Shown here: piece by piece, positions 38,581 through 51,420 of the stretch | How positions within the stretch are numbered: position 1 is the stretch's first letter | Layout of the letters: each line of letters begins with the position of its first letter | Source of the DNA: Apteryx mantelli | Lineage: Eukaryota; Chordata; Aves; Apterygiformes; Apterygidae | Direction: 5' to 3' | NCBI RefSeq assembly: GCF_036417845.1 | Contig: NC_089980.1 | Span: forward strand, 132,396,516 to 132,460,515 | Length of the DNA stretch: 64,000 bases | Program-made: the position numbers and the translations under genes | Notes under the pieces: generated by a model | Told to the model about the DNA's origin: nothing | The model's input: only the letters and a program-made list of their open reading frames with translations | The model's database searches: none

Positions 38581-41500
38581 AGAATTATTGATTACAGTGG
38601 GATTATTTCATGTGTGCTGTCACATACGAGGAAGGAGATTGTTTTTTGATCCTGATTTGTCAGTAACCCCATCAAATTTGCTGTCCTTTTCAATAAAGCA
38701 AAACACTAAAACACAGTCCTAACCTGAAGAAAAATACAAGCTCACAAGCATTTTGTTTCTTGTATTTCACCTTTATTGTTTCTTTTCATGTTTATTAGCT
38801 AGTTTTTCTGAGAAAAGCTGATAACTTAGAATTTCTTACCTATCTGAAATCAGAATGAATGTGGCAACTGCTGGTTAAAAGGAGCCTTTGTAAGCAGATT
38901 GGGTTTTGTAATACTGCCTCCTATTAATTAAATACCAGTCATTTATGAGCACTAGGCTAAACGGCAGCCAATAAAACAGACATCTCTATTACCACAGTTG
39001 TGATAAGCACATCAGCTGAATATTGAATCCTTTATTGCTTAAGTAGAAAAGTTACTTGCGTTCAGTTAGCATCTCGAAACCTACAATTGCAGATTCACTG
39101 CTGGCCAGATTCTCAATTGTTCTCATGCTAACAGCTGTACTTTTAAATGAGTCTTGCTCCATTTGCATTTGAAGAGTCTTTCCTGCTAGTCTAAAATTAG
39201 TCCCTCCTTAGACGACTCTGAGGCACCAGCCACCAGCATGGGGCAGAGGGTACATAAGACCTCTTGGACCAGAGTAGGCATGCACATATCAGTAATATCC
39301 ACGAACTGATTACTCCCTCTGTGAAGCTGGTTCAACGTGTGAGATTACGCTCACTCCAGAGACCAGCTTCTGCTGGGCAAATGTCCTCCAGACACTTCCT
39401 CTGAGACAATGAGGTTCTGCACCGGCTGTGATACCACCCGTCCCAAGCCAAACCTCTAGCTCAGGGTCCTGTGAAATGCTCTGCGGCTGGCAAAAGCCGC
39501 AAAGTCAAATCATACTTATGAACTGTGAGCAGGGAGAGGATCAGGAGAGGAAGGCTGGAGGCAGCAGATAGATAGTTTTAATCTCAGTCTCTCGGATCAA
39601 GACAGGATCGGGCAGGCTGAGCACAGAGCGTGAAAGCAAGGTGGAAAATGTTTGACGGCAAGTAGCTTCTTCTGGCTCACAAGACCCTCTTGCTCTTCAA
39701 ACCGTGTTTCCACACAACAGCACTGGTGTGGTGTCCTCTGGTGTGTGATATGAAAAATGGGCGCTCGGTGTGCCTCCCCTCCGGGCAGGAGCATCCCCGA
39801 GCTCGCCTCGCCTTGGGGCTGGCAGAGTTGGTGCCTGCAGCAGGTTAGCTCTGACCTTGCTGGGAGATGTTATTGCAGCTAATGGCTCTTGAGGGCATGG
39901 TCAGACAGCCTGCCTGCTCGGTGTGGGCAAGAAATGAAGCGCTTCCTGGCATGGTTAGGAAAATTCTCCTCTTCTTTCTTATCTCTGCTAGACCAGCTGT
40001 TAAAACATCCTCCTTGCCTAAAAGGAAGGCCAGACTACCAGCTCTGACTGAGCCACGGACACGAAACTGGATTAACCTGTATCGGGACAAGCTGTCACAA
40101 ACTAAAGAAACCTCGCAAAGACAGCAGAGCCCTATCAAAGCAACAGTGGAATTTGGATTTTAGGGGGCTTTTTGCTCTGCTGTTCCCTGCTGTTCCTCAG
40201 GGAAACCCGTTACAAACTTAACTTTCCTTGCCACTCTGGGGTAAATTCCGTCTTCATCCCACCAGGGCTGTAGATAGCATGTTCGCTGGGTGCGTGGCTC
40301 ATTCCTTTCCCTTTCACAGTTAAGTTTAGTGGCCATGTTGATGTCTGTGAAGACGAAAATTCTCCATTTATTCAGGGATTCAGCAATGCAAACCTTGTGT
40401 GATACTTCAGTCTCTTACGTGAAGGGCTGACTGCAGATAGGGACGAAAGCTTTCAAACTCCTTCAGTCCTTTTAACTAGGGACTACTAATAGGTGCCAAT
40501 TATATGATGATCTCTCAGCCTTATTATTACTGTTCAAACATAGTACACACTACGCAGATGTGTAAAGAGACAAAGTCTGAGAATTAGGCAGCCATGAGAC
40601 ATACTGTAATGCAGACAGGGTAGGATATGGAGGTCACGGTCCCATCTAATGCAGCAGACATTGATTTTAGCTTTGTTTTTGCCCTTGGCCTTTCAGATGA
40701 CCTTAGTCAGGTGCTTCTTGCTTTCCTGTCCCAGCTATTCCACTCTTTTGTCAGCTCTTCCTGGGAGCGATGGCCTTTTATGCAGTGCCAGGCCTTCTGG
40801 AGACCTTGCCATGATGTGAATAATAATAATAAAGAAACAATTGCAAGGTTGTTTGGGTAGAGAGAAAAAGAATATTTAAGTGCAAGTTCCATCAGCTGTA
40901 ACAACTGCTCATCACTGTGAATTTGGGCTAGATGTCAAACAGTTGTCAAAAGTGGAAAGTTCAGTAACACTTTTCTAACTTCCAACAATAGCTACTCCTC
41001 TGTAGACAGAAAAATCTTTTTAATCTCCTTTACTAAATATTCAGAGTTAAACTCTTGACTTGGTCCTATAATGCTCAGGATGCTAAAAATGCCTACTTTA
41101 CTCTTGGTGTGTTCAACCTGCACTTCTTCTCTAACATAACACCCCCTTCTGAGCTCACCCCACCCCATTCCTTTCTTTCTAAAATCTCCTCAAAGCCCCT
41201 TACTGTACTGGCTGTCTGGACTATTGGAGGGCTCTGAATTCCTTCTTCTGGACTGGTGAAGGTTGGATTCACAATGGATTGCTATTCTTGCTGTCTGATA
41301 ATTTCAGATCCCAACATGCTATCAAAGCAAGAGAAGACAACTGATGAGCCTTAGTAGAGAAGACATATGTAATCTTCCTAGCTAGAGGAAAGGTGTTTTG
41401 AAGATCAGGAAAGAGTGGAGCAGAGAGGAGCGGAGAGGAGAAGAGATCCTTAAAACAACATTAGCTGACATTAGCTGATGATCAAATATGTAGTGTGTGG

Positions 41501-44500
41501 TAAAAGTGGGAGGAACTTTGCAAAGAGAATATTGGAAAAATAAATGCATCCCCTGAAAAAGTTTGTATATTCTTTAATGTTCTTTATGTGTACATGTGTA
41601 TGCATGTGTTTCAGGCATCTCCTTCTTAACTGGTAAACAAGAAAATGATGTAGATAAGGTGTGTGCTGGACGTTTTGAAAATACTAATCTTAGAATAAAA
41701 ACCATATTAAACCTTATCAGCTATTAAGAGATAATAGAGCCCTATGCAGAGCTCTGCATGATTATTACAGAAGTCATGGTGAAGAAACCCACTGCCTGGT
41801 TTTATGAGAGGAGCGAACTGAATTTTTAAGACCCTGATCTTGCATTTCTACAAAAAGCCTTTCGTTTTTTGCAGATCCCATGCACGCTTATGGTGCAAAC
41901 AGTGAGATACGCTGTGTGTGGCTGAGACTCTGGGGCTGAAAAGCAGTTTTAAACAATAGGTAAAAACAAAGTATTTAGCAGCTTAGGAAAGCAGGCGCTA
42001 TGTGCGATGGACAAGAGAGGGGACAACAACAGGAGGGGGAAAGGGCTAGGTATAAAACCTTTATACCTCTGTTGCTCACTGTGTTAGTCCTCGTCTCTGT
42101 GTTCTTACCTCCTGTGGTGCAAGATGCTCAGGTAGGGAATAGGTGGAAAAGGGAAGTGCTGGGTAGGTTGGTAGAGGGGCCGTGAAGCAAACTGAGACGG
42201 GAGCGAGCAGCGAAAGAGCTCCTCAGTGCTGCAGAGCTCTGGGGGACAGGATGTTTCTGAGACAGTCACATGTAGGATATCATTGCCCTGATGCCCAGGA
42301 TTCATTAGTTTTTTATTAGCCTCACACTTATATATTCATGAGCAAGATCAGGAGCTTCGGGTGAAGTGCCTGGAAGACATTGATGACACGAAGCAAGTGT
42401 GATCTGGGTGGCAACAGGAAGATTCCCAGCTATAAGGAATTATTACGGAGCCAGCTCAAGGACAAACTGAGAATTATTTGTTGGTGGGCAACTCTGGAAG
42501 GCCACAGAGATTTTGCTGCAGCTTTCTCTCTCCTTAGCCCTGCTCACACCTCGATGGCTAATTCCTAAATGGTCCCAGGTCTGCACGGCCGGCAGCAGCT
42601 CTGCGAGATGGCAGCCGGACCTTTCACAGCCTTGAAATGGCTGGATCAGCCTTTCACACTGGTATTGCTTTCTGACCCAAAATAGGACCTCACCCAGTAC
42701 ACTCTGCTGGCAAAGTGGCACAGCCCTGAGGGAGCTGATGTGGAGACCACAGGTTGTGAGACCTGCACATTGCTACCTGACTTACAGTACAGAAGGGTTT
42801 TGGTCTGATAATGGACTAAGATGGAAAAAGACAGTCAGCCCCATAATTTTGTCATGTTTCATAAATATACATGAGGGCAAAAGCGTAGGCATCTCCCAGA
42901 ATAGTTCTTCTTTAAAAATATCCATTGCTCAGGTGCCAAGCCTGGAGTGCTTGCCTGCACTGAGGACATCTGAGAAGACATGGGGCACTCCTGCCTGTCT
43001 GTCTGGTGGCTCTGAAGACAATGCCACATAGCAGGGATTTAAGTGTAATCCAAACCATCAAATTAAGGTACCTAATTTGGGATTAAAGATTAAGCTCCTA
43101 ATGAGTCAGTCTGCCACTATTAAATTCCTTGCGCAGTTAGTGAGAGATCTGGGAGGTGCCACTGAACACCTCCACAGGGAAGCCGAGCCCAAATGCCTAA
43201 CCAATGTCCTCCAGCGACACAGGGAACATAAGCATCGCCTATAGCACTGGCTCAGTAGGCACCAGGTGCCTAAGGAAGACGGAAAAGTTGCCCTTGGATG
43301 AGACAGAGTCTCACTTTTCTTGCACCTTGTGTAGTTGTTTCCACCAGTTTAAGACAAGTGTTGTTATGCTGATGGGGAAGTGCTATATTTACCACACACT
43401 TAGCATGTTTTGGCACGGGTGTGAACAACTACGTAAAGTGCACTACTGATTTGGAAGTGGCCACAGGCTGTTTTTCTGCTTTCATGCTAAATCACTTGTC
43501 TGTGTTGCATGCAGGGTGGGCCCACAAAACTTCAGCTGGATCATTTTCTTTTGGAAGTTACAGTAGTCTTGAAATCAAAACCTCCTGTAAAACCTTCTAT
43601 CTTGCCCTTAATTTTGTCTTGCAGGGAGAAAAGAAAACGGCAGGTTCTGATAATGTTTCATTTTGACGTGCCCACAAAAAAAAAAGTGTGTATTTTTTGT
43701 TTTGAAACAGCATCTTCTTTCAAAAATATTTGGCTCTCACGTTGTACTGTAGATTAGAATACAAAGGAAACAAAATCAAAACAAAATGTTGCTTTAAAAT
43801 AAAATGTTTTCACTTGCTCTGAAATGAAATTATTTTCAGAACTTTTCCCTGTGCAAAATTTCAGAATCTGGGGAAAGGGAGTTCACTCTGATTTAAGATG
43901 AAAACAAACTTGGAAAGCTTTAAATCCTTTCTGAAATAGATTTTCCATCCACTACCCAGGCCTCGTAACCAATATCTAGAGGTTGTGTTTGCTGTATGCT
44001 GCTCCGGTGTACAGCAAGAGACATCTCTGTCCTGGCCTGACAGGCCAAGTGATCCCTGCATTCAGATTTACGAGCATATTTAGTTTGTAAAACACTGCAG
44101 TTCATTAGAAAGAAAGATTTTGTTAGCAGTACTTCATTATGTAACCTGATCTCTTGTTTGAAGGGGCCTGAGACTTAAATACAAATCTCCTTTTTCCTAA
44201 CCATTTTGCATGATTAGCTTTGACCCATTATCTAAATACATTATCAAATTCAATGCTGAGCAAACACATCACAGAAATATTCATCCGTGTTTTTCTCCAT
44301 AAAACCCACATTTGACTTGACTTGTATTTTTGACTCACATTCCACCGAGTGAGATTTGATTCACAGATGAGTACAAAATATCCTCCAGAAGAGACTACAC
44401 CATATACCCTTTGCGATCCATATGGCAAAGCTGCTTCTCTTCGGGAGTATTTGTGTGGTGTGGTATTAAAGCTCCACCTGTGGTGTTTCTTTCTTAACTA

Positions 44501-45349
44501 GTATTAATTTTCCTGTGCCTAACTTATTTTCCATTTGTTGCATAAAAACCACTGGTCAACCAGCTGATGCACAACAGATTGATCATTGCAAATTACATAG
44601 AAAGCCGGGACACCAGCAAAGAAACATGAGCATTTTGAATATTTACAAATGTCTTTCCAATACATTCTTTCTCAAGCTTCAAGAATAGCAAAAGTATTAG
44701 GTTTTCGGTACATCGCTATAAATAAAATTCACAGGTCTGATGAGCTTAAGAGCTCCCCTGTTCTCCTGAAGTATTCCATGATGTTTTATTTTTGAGGTGA
44801 ATTTAATTTTAAAGAAAAGGTATTTTTTTCTCCTAAGAGATTGAGATTTGTATTGTTACAGCTTTTACCATCCTCTTGCCTCTAGTGTAACATTTTGGAG
44901 GTGTGAGGAGGAGAAGTATGACATCCTTGAAGATAAAATATGTTATATAAATATCAACTGTATTTGCATATGTTCAATGGTCTTTTCATCAGAATACTCA
45001 CCTCAAAGGGAAAGTTAAAACAGGTCATTTGTCACTACTTAACAGATCTGAACAATATTCCTTTAGGAATGATTCTGATGATACTTTTTTTGCGGAAAAC
45101 CAACCACTCTTTGAAGGAGCAAAAATTACAGGGAAAGAAAAAGGGCAGAATAGAAAATATTTTTCCTTACTTTAGAGCAGCTAAATAAAAGGTAATGAGA
45201 ATAATGAACAGCCCAGAAAGAAACTCAAGGAATCAAGAGCACCCTTAGACTGCTTGGTCTGTAAGACCAGTTCAAACTGGGTCTGTCCTACTTCAAGGAG
45301 AAACTAGTGGACAGAAAGGACAGCACTTCATATGCCGTTTTGTGAAGGG

Positions 45350-45445
45350 ATGGTCTAGAGAGTGGGATGGTGATTTTGACGTGGGACTAAGCATTCAAAT
45401 ATTCATATTCTGCCATGACTCAGATGCTCCTCTCCCTTATGTTGT
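45350..45445 (+). mobile_element. Possible CORE-SINE/MIR-like relic
   Basis: 'gtctagagagtgggat' and 'ttctgccatgactcagatgctcc' recall the 5' part of MIR-type SINEs ('agtggttagagcgtgggac', 'ctctgccactgactc'). Weak; a repeat-library search would decide. Confidence 0.3.
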
Positions 45446-45604
45446 TTTTTCCTTGTAAAGGCATGCTATGGCACAGCTGGAGAAATTCAGTCAAAGAGGG
45501 CAATCACACATCTCTTCATCATAACACGGAGAAGTCAGAAATCTAAAAGGTTTATGAGGTCAGTCTAGCTCATTCCTTGGCCAGTGTAGGATTATGAGGA
45601 AATC

Positions 45605-45870
45605 CTAATCGAAAAATTAATTCAGATTGGCTTGGATGGGAAATTAGTCATGTGGGTTGGAAACTGGCTGGAAGACTATAAACAAAGAATCATGATAAAT
45701 GATAATGTAACAAGTTTATGGGAGGTATCTCGCAGGGTATCTAGAGAATTTGTGTTAGGTCTGGTCTCATCTAACATCTCTATTAATTATCGGGAAGTGG
45801 AATTGAATTGCCCAGGAATGAAATTCACAGATAATATTAAACAGGGAGGAGTTGTCAGCACCAGCTGAGT
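45605..45870 (+). mobile_element. Ancient CR1 LINE fragment (RT motifs B-C region)
   Basis: One open frame preserves a degraded CR1 reverse-transcriptase: WVGNWLEDYKQRIMIND, then VSREFVLGLVSSNISIN (consensus GVPQGSVLGPLLFNIFIN), then KFTDNIKQGG (consensus KFADDTKLGG). The catalytic A-D-D has become T-D-N, so the copy is dead. It lies in PTCHD4 intron 1 in the sense direction. The boundaries are where the similarity fades. Confidence 0.82.
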
Positions 45871-46014
45871 CAGAGAATTTACACAGTGAGAACCGGCGCA
45901 GTTAGAAACCTGAGCAGAAAGTAAAACAATATTCTGAAGAGTTTTCTTTAGCTTCTGCTCTCCACAGGGCAATCTAAGGCCGTTCCCATACACCCTTTAG
46001 AAACAGATTCCTAT

Positions 46015-46115
46015 TAACCGAGTTTTTCAGATGCTAAATTCAAGATACAATATTTGAATGGTTTGACCAAGGTCAGAGATTAAGTTGATGTTGGAGTTGG
46101 GATCTTGCAGGCCCT
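46015..46115 (-). mobile_element. MIR SINE relic
   Basis: Antisense MIR order: 'tttttcagatgctaaattcaag', then 'tttgaccaaggtcagagat', then 'ttggagttgggatcttgcagg'. Compare MIR 'ttttacagatgaggaaactgag', 'cttgcccaaggtcacacagc', 'gcagagctgggattcgaaccc'. Old but in the correct order over about 100 bases. Confidence 0.6.
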
Positions 46116-46844
46116 ACGGATAGGGCACCTGATCCTATTTCCGACACTGACGCTGCCTTGCGAGTATGGACATGTCACTAGTCGGTGCTGCCCTTCGTCC
46201 TTCCTCTTTTCAGAGCCCACGTTCTGTAGGAAAAGACCACTCTGTATCATGGTAATTTTTCCAGCCTTGTTCATTGGATGGACTGTAAAGGACTGTTTAC
46301 CAGGACTTCAAATTCAAACACCCTCACACCCTTAAGGTCAGAAATTAGCTTCATTTTGTCCCTGTTGAATTTTTTCATTCATTTCTGAGATTGTGGTTGT
46401 GTCAGAGAAGAATTCTCATAGGCAGAATCTTAAAACTCAGTTGAGCAGAGTAGTTGAAAAGATTCAGCTGCGATGCTTCTGCTGCTTCTCCTCTTCTTGG
46501 AGAATGTGCACGACATCGGCACATTTGCCGCAGCGGATGGTGCCTGGTCTGGTCCGTGGAGTCAGAACACAACCCTGCCCTGCCACCAAGCGGGTTGTGG
46601 AGGCTCATACGGAAAGTCAGCAAGGGACAACTCATCTCAGATACCAAAGATGGGATACTTTTCTCCTGATTGAAACCCTTTTATGTTAGTCATCTGCTAT
46701 AAATTTGGCCTAATGTATAGTCAGGGGAGAGAGAAGGGTGCAGCCCCAAAGCAACACATTCCCCCTATTCTAAGCACCTACAGCAGGAGGGGATGGACTT
46801 GCTTTGGATGTCTTTGGAGACATCACAGACCACAGAGGGAATGC

Positions 46845-46900
46845 TTAGCTTGTGCATTTAACTTTCAGCCAGTTAAAATTAGGTGAGATGAATCCTACGC
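46845..46900. repeat. Possible fragment of dispersed repeat A
   Basis: Contains 'gttaaaattaggtgagatgaatcc', matching the 3' words of the copies at 0.45 and 2.2 kb. Only this short stretch is shared. Confidence 0.3.
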
Positions 46901-49900
46901 TACATTCATTTCAAATCACTGAGGAAAAAAAAATCCACCAAATTTCCCAAAGCAGAGGAATATGCTAAATCTGGTGATCTTTATAGAAGACTTATGTTGG
47001 ATAAAATGTCTCTGAATGACCTAGGGAATAGTCTGTATTTGCACCAAGTTGAGAGAACACTTCTCAGTGCTATTTCATAGGGAAATTCCAGGCTTTTGCT
47101 CTGCCTCTCTACCCCACTGCACCGTTGTCTCTCACCAGATCTCTGACAGGGCTTTAGAAGACTCTTTTGGAAATTATCATGAGACAGTTGCAAAAGATCT
47201 AAAATACATTCATTTGAATAAGGAATTAGCTTCCACAGGAGGAACTAAAATTAAACGCCATCCTCCTGCAAAATAGATTGCCAGATATTGGCAGTTTATT
47301 GCAGTGGGGAGACTGAGATTATGCAGATAAAATGCTGAGATTCTATCTGGCAATATTTTACTATCTGATTACTCTTTGGCTTATTTCATCAGTATTTTTC
47401 CTAAATATTTATTTCTTTGACATCCAAAGGTGGCTAGTTTACCACAAAGTCCCACCATCTGCAAGCTTTTTTTTATATTAATAGGCCAATTCTTCCTGTT
47501 TTGCCAGAACCAAAACCTTTCCAAATAGATTATGCTAATATAAACTGCAAAATCACTTTGCAGTCCAGGGGACTTTGAAAAGCATTCTTTTTTTAACATA
47601 TATTGCATGAAACTAACTTTAAAATGTCTATTTGGGAAAAATGTTTTGAAGTCTTACAGGGAATTGTCCCAGATAAGTTCAAAAGGCTTTTTTATTATTA
47701 CTACTATATACAATGAAAATACAACATTTCTTCAGAAGTGCTTATACACGGTAACTAAATATTCATCCTTCTTGATATCTTGAACTCATTCTTAACAATA
47801 GCACTACATTAACATAAATGTACGAACATATATAACCTAAAATTAAGCATTTAATGAAGGTACTTAAATTAGGGTTTGAGTCATCCAAGGCTTAGGGGGA
47901 CTAAGCACCCTAAATGTGAGATTCAGCCCATATAAGATGAAAATTGCCCTCTGGAGGTGCCCCGTTTTTCTGTTCTGCCTAACGGGGGGCCCAATAGTGC
48001 CAGCGTTTCTAACTTGGAAGGCTTAATTAGGGAGGGTGATTCAGGGCCTCCGAGTCTAAATCCTGGCTTTTCGTGTTTAAAGTCTAGTTCTGGTTGGAGA
48101 GACACATCCCAATCAGAAACTCTGTTTGAAGTTAATAGCAACTGTGCGCTTGCACTAAAGGACAAATACTCAGCTGTGAAATACAGCCACCTTGAGGATG
48201 AAATTATTCACGTGTTGCAAAGCAGACACCACTACCCCCAGACTACTGGATCTGAGGACGAGAAATGAAGAATCCCTGAGCCAGCTGGCAGTGCGGAGGA
48301 GACGCAATCTTGTCTTCCTTCCCGCTGAGTCTGTGTTCGCCCAGATCGGTTTGCCAGTCCAATTCGCCACATGCCACACAACCTGCTGCTCAGGAACGAG
48401 AGGGAAGGGACCCTCTTTTGGCAGCATCAGCAGCTTTTGCTGTCAAATATAGCAATTAAGGGGACTCCGGCATCAGATGGGAAGATCTCCGGAGCATGGG
48501 CAGCTCCTCCAGTTGGGTGTTTGCACAGCACCTTGCGCAGCAGAGCCCCAGACCATGCCAGACCTCGGTGGTGATCAGTCTTAGCTGGGCCCTCAGCCTC
48601 GTCTGTGTCTAACGTGGGTCCTCCCAGCCCTCTGCAGCACAAAAGCGGCATTGAGATGAATTGCTCCCAGCACGCAGAGCGTGATAAGTGAAAATTGTTA
48701 GCAGCTCTAGCAACCTCTTGACAAAGGTTTTGAGCTGATGCAAAACTTTCAGGTTGTTGCGTGCTGTTGTTCAACACTCGCTTATCATTGCTGATTGTGC
48801 CATCTGAGACTCGGCATGAAAGATGCCCTCTCCCATGGATTATGGCTGAAAGAACAAAGAAATGCTGGCCCTCATAATGTCAGCAAACTTCCAGTGGGGG
48901 ACCTCTCTGTGGTGGGAGACAATGAGGAGCCCAGAGTGGAGATAATGACACAAGCTTTATTGTTTTCAAATCAGGCTAATAATTAACGATAACATATTAG
49001 GGAAGCACACGTGACACCACATTCAGCTCTATGGCCTAGTGTGAACAAAAGATTTTATAACAAGGGGCGTGCTTTACAAGGTGATCTTGGGACAGGTTTT
49101 GTAAAAATAAAAATAGCTTGCTGATATTCACATTTAGGCTGAAAAATCTCTTTGAACTTGCTGTATTCAAAAGTACCTTGGGTGGGAGTGAGCTACCTCA
49201 TATGCAGATCCAGAATCACAGCATAAGTTATATTTTAGCACATAAATACAGGCCAACTTAAATGCCTCATTCTCACTCCTCCTTTCCAGATTCTGGTCCA
49301 ATGTTCAGAAAAAAAATTTGAAAAGCATCTGATACTAGACATTTTTTTGGCTTTCTCTGGCTAACCAACGGCCAAGTTCATTAAAATCCAGTGTGTGCTA
49401 GAAGGGAGGGGGAATGCTTCAGGGTAGAGAAACTGCTTCACAACGCCAAGTTCGAGATTAAAAAAAAAAAAAACAAAAACAGGGAAGACTGATTAATTAT
49501 CCCCTAAAAAGGAGGTATTTTCAGTTAGAAGTGTTAAGTGTCCTTAATATTAGCTGCTTTGCGCAGTACCTTGTTACACTCTTATTGAGTACCATAAAAG
49601 TGACAACGTCTAAGTAGGACTTGGGGTAACAGATACAGCAGCAACCAGCATTCAAAGCCAGGGCTTTGTTAAGCTTGCAAACTGCATGATGCTTGGCTGG
49701 AAGTTAACCTCAAAACCATGCTAGCCCAGAAATCTTACCATATCACACTTGGCTCTGTCTGATTCTCAGTGTTTCCTCTTTTCTTACCTTTGATAAAACA
49801 TTATCACAGCGTTTCAGTACTTTGGCTGCTGGTCCCCAGAGAAATCAGGAAGAGCAGAGACGAGAAAAAAATTAGAGATGTTTGCCAACATAAAACATAA

Positions 49901-50879
49901 TTTAAAAGGAAAGAAAAAATCATTTTCTGAGTCATTATCGAAACTTTAGCTTTACTACTCACTTTTTGTTCTCTGTTGTTTATTTTTTAAAATTTTCTTC
50001 AGATGAAGTAATAAAACCAGGCAGGTCCGCTTCCTTTTGTTTCTGTTTTTCTTCCTATTTTTTGTGTATATCAGACTTCAGACAGTGTAGGGAAAATGAT
50101 TAAAAGAGGGGCACAGGGGGATACACGCAAAGAGAGAGGGTCTACAGACCTGTCAGTGAAAATACGTGATCCTTTTTTAGGATCTCCTTTGGACAACTAC
50201 TGTCTCCCATTCTTGTCCCCCAGACACCCTTTAGTTTCAGTGCATGGTAAATTTTTACAGACAGTTTTGTGCCTTTTTGCTTTTTTGATATGGAAAGAAG
50301 GCAGGAAAGGAGGTTTTATTTATTTTTAATGTTTTCAGCAGATTTTTTTGTGTTAGGAATTAGGGTCTTGTTTAGCTTATAACACTATGGACTTCAGGAA
50401 AGCTTTAAGATTAGGACATCACGCGGCACTTTCCTGCAAAAGTCTGTAGCAAAGCAGGAGATGAATATATAAAAAATATGAATGCTGTTCTGCTTGGTAA
50501 TGTGGAGAAGTACGAAGGATAGGAAAGCAGCTCTTGGGGAAATCCCCACACCTCAGCTGGTGGTGGAAAAGAAAAGAGGAGAAGCGTTGCTCCGACAGAG
50601 TAAGGAAAGCAGTTACTGCTAGTAATCCCTGCAGCTACTCTGCTCCATTATCTCTGCTTCAGTGCAAAGCACCAAATCACTGCTATCCGGAGGCTGCAAA
50701 TAGCGCAGGGCCACTTATGCAAATCTCCAGTGATGAGCCCACGGCTCCTGTGCACGGCCAGAGGGAGCCACTGACCTGTATCCCTGCATCGTCCTGGACC
50801 TGAGGCAGAGCTTGAGCTACTGGTGCCACCCCTTCCCTCTCCCCAGCCTGCTAACCCCTTTGCACATCAGCTATCACAG

Positions 50880-51420
50880 GCCATCGGGGAGCCCTCCGGA
50901 GCTGGGATGGGGTTTGGACCCTCCCATGCTCTTTCGGTCCCTCCAAACACGGGTCCTGCAACAGGCCACGGGGTGCAGCGGTGCAGGGGACACGAGCTAG
51001 AAGTCTGGGAGCAGATGCGTGCTGGCGGGAAGAAACAGCACGTGGGCTACTCGCAGTGTGAAGCACAGCTTCTGGGGCTGCAATGCTTGAAATCGCCCCC
51101 GTTCTGCTGGAGGGTGGGGGTCAGCCGAGGATGGCGAAGCCTGGCTCCGAATGATGAGCTTCGGCGGGTGCTGCTGCACTGCCCGGGGCAGCGCTGGGAG
51201 GTGGGAAGGAGCGAGGCTGGAGGGGGATGGGAAGGCGGCAGAGCTGGAGAGGAGACTGCAGTGCAGTGCGCTCCGGAGCAGGGCTGTGCCCGGCTGCTCC
51301 CGCCCGGCACGGCGGCACGGAGCACCGCGCAAGAGAGCCGGCTCTGCCTCGTGCAGGGGGACAGCAAAGCAACCCGCTCCCACCTCTACAGCCCCTTCTC
51401 TCGCCCTCTCCCCAGGTGCT
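50880..51420. promoter_or_regulatory. Intronic GC- and CpG-rich block (possible second promoter)
   Basis: The block stands out from the AT-rich intron by its GC content and by many CpGs, densest around 51120-51370. Because stops are rare in such sequence, it opens long frames in several registers on both strands (up to 207 codons). These share no recognisable domain and are read as composition artefacts. It could be an intragenic CpG island with an alternative or antisense promoter, or simply a GC-rich patch. Confidence 0.4.

Noticed and set aside
43040..43270. Stretch with repeated 'gcctaa' and 'tacctaa' words resembling an old reptile repeat
   Set aside because: The resemblance is too vague to assign a family or boundaries.
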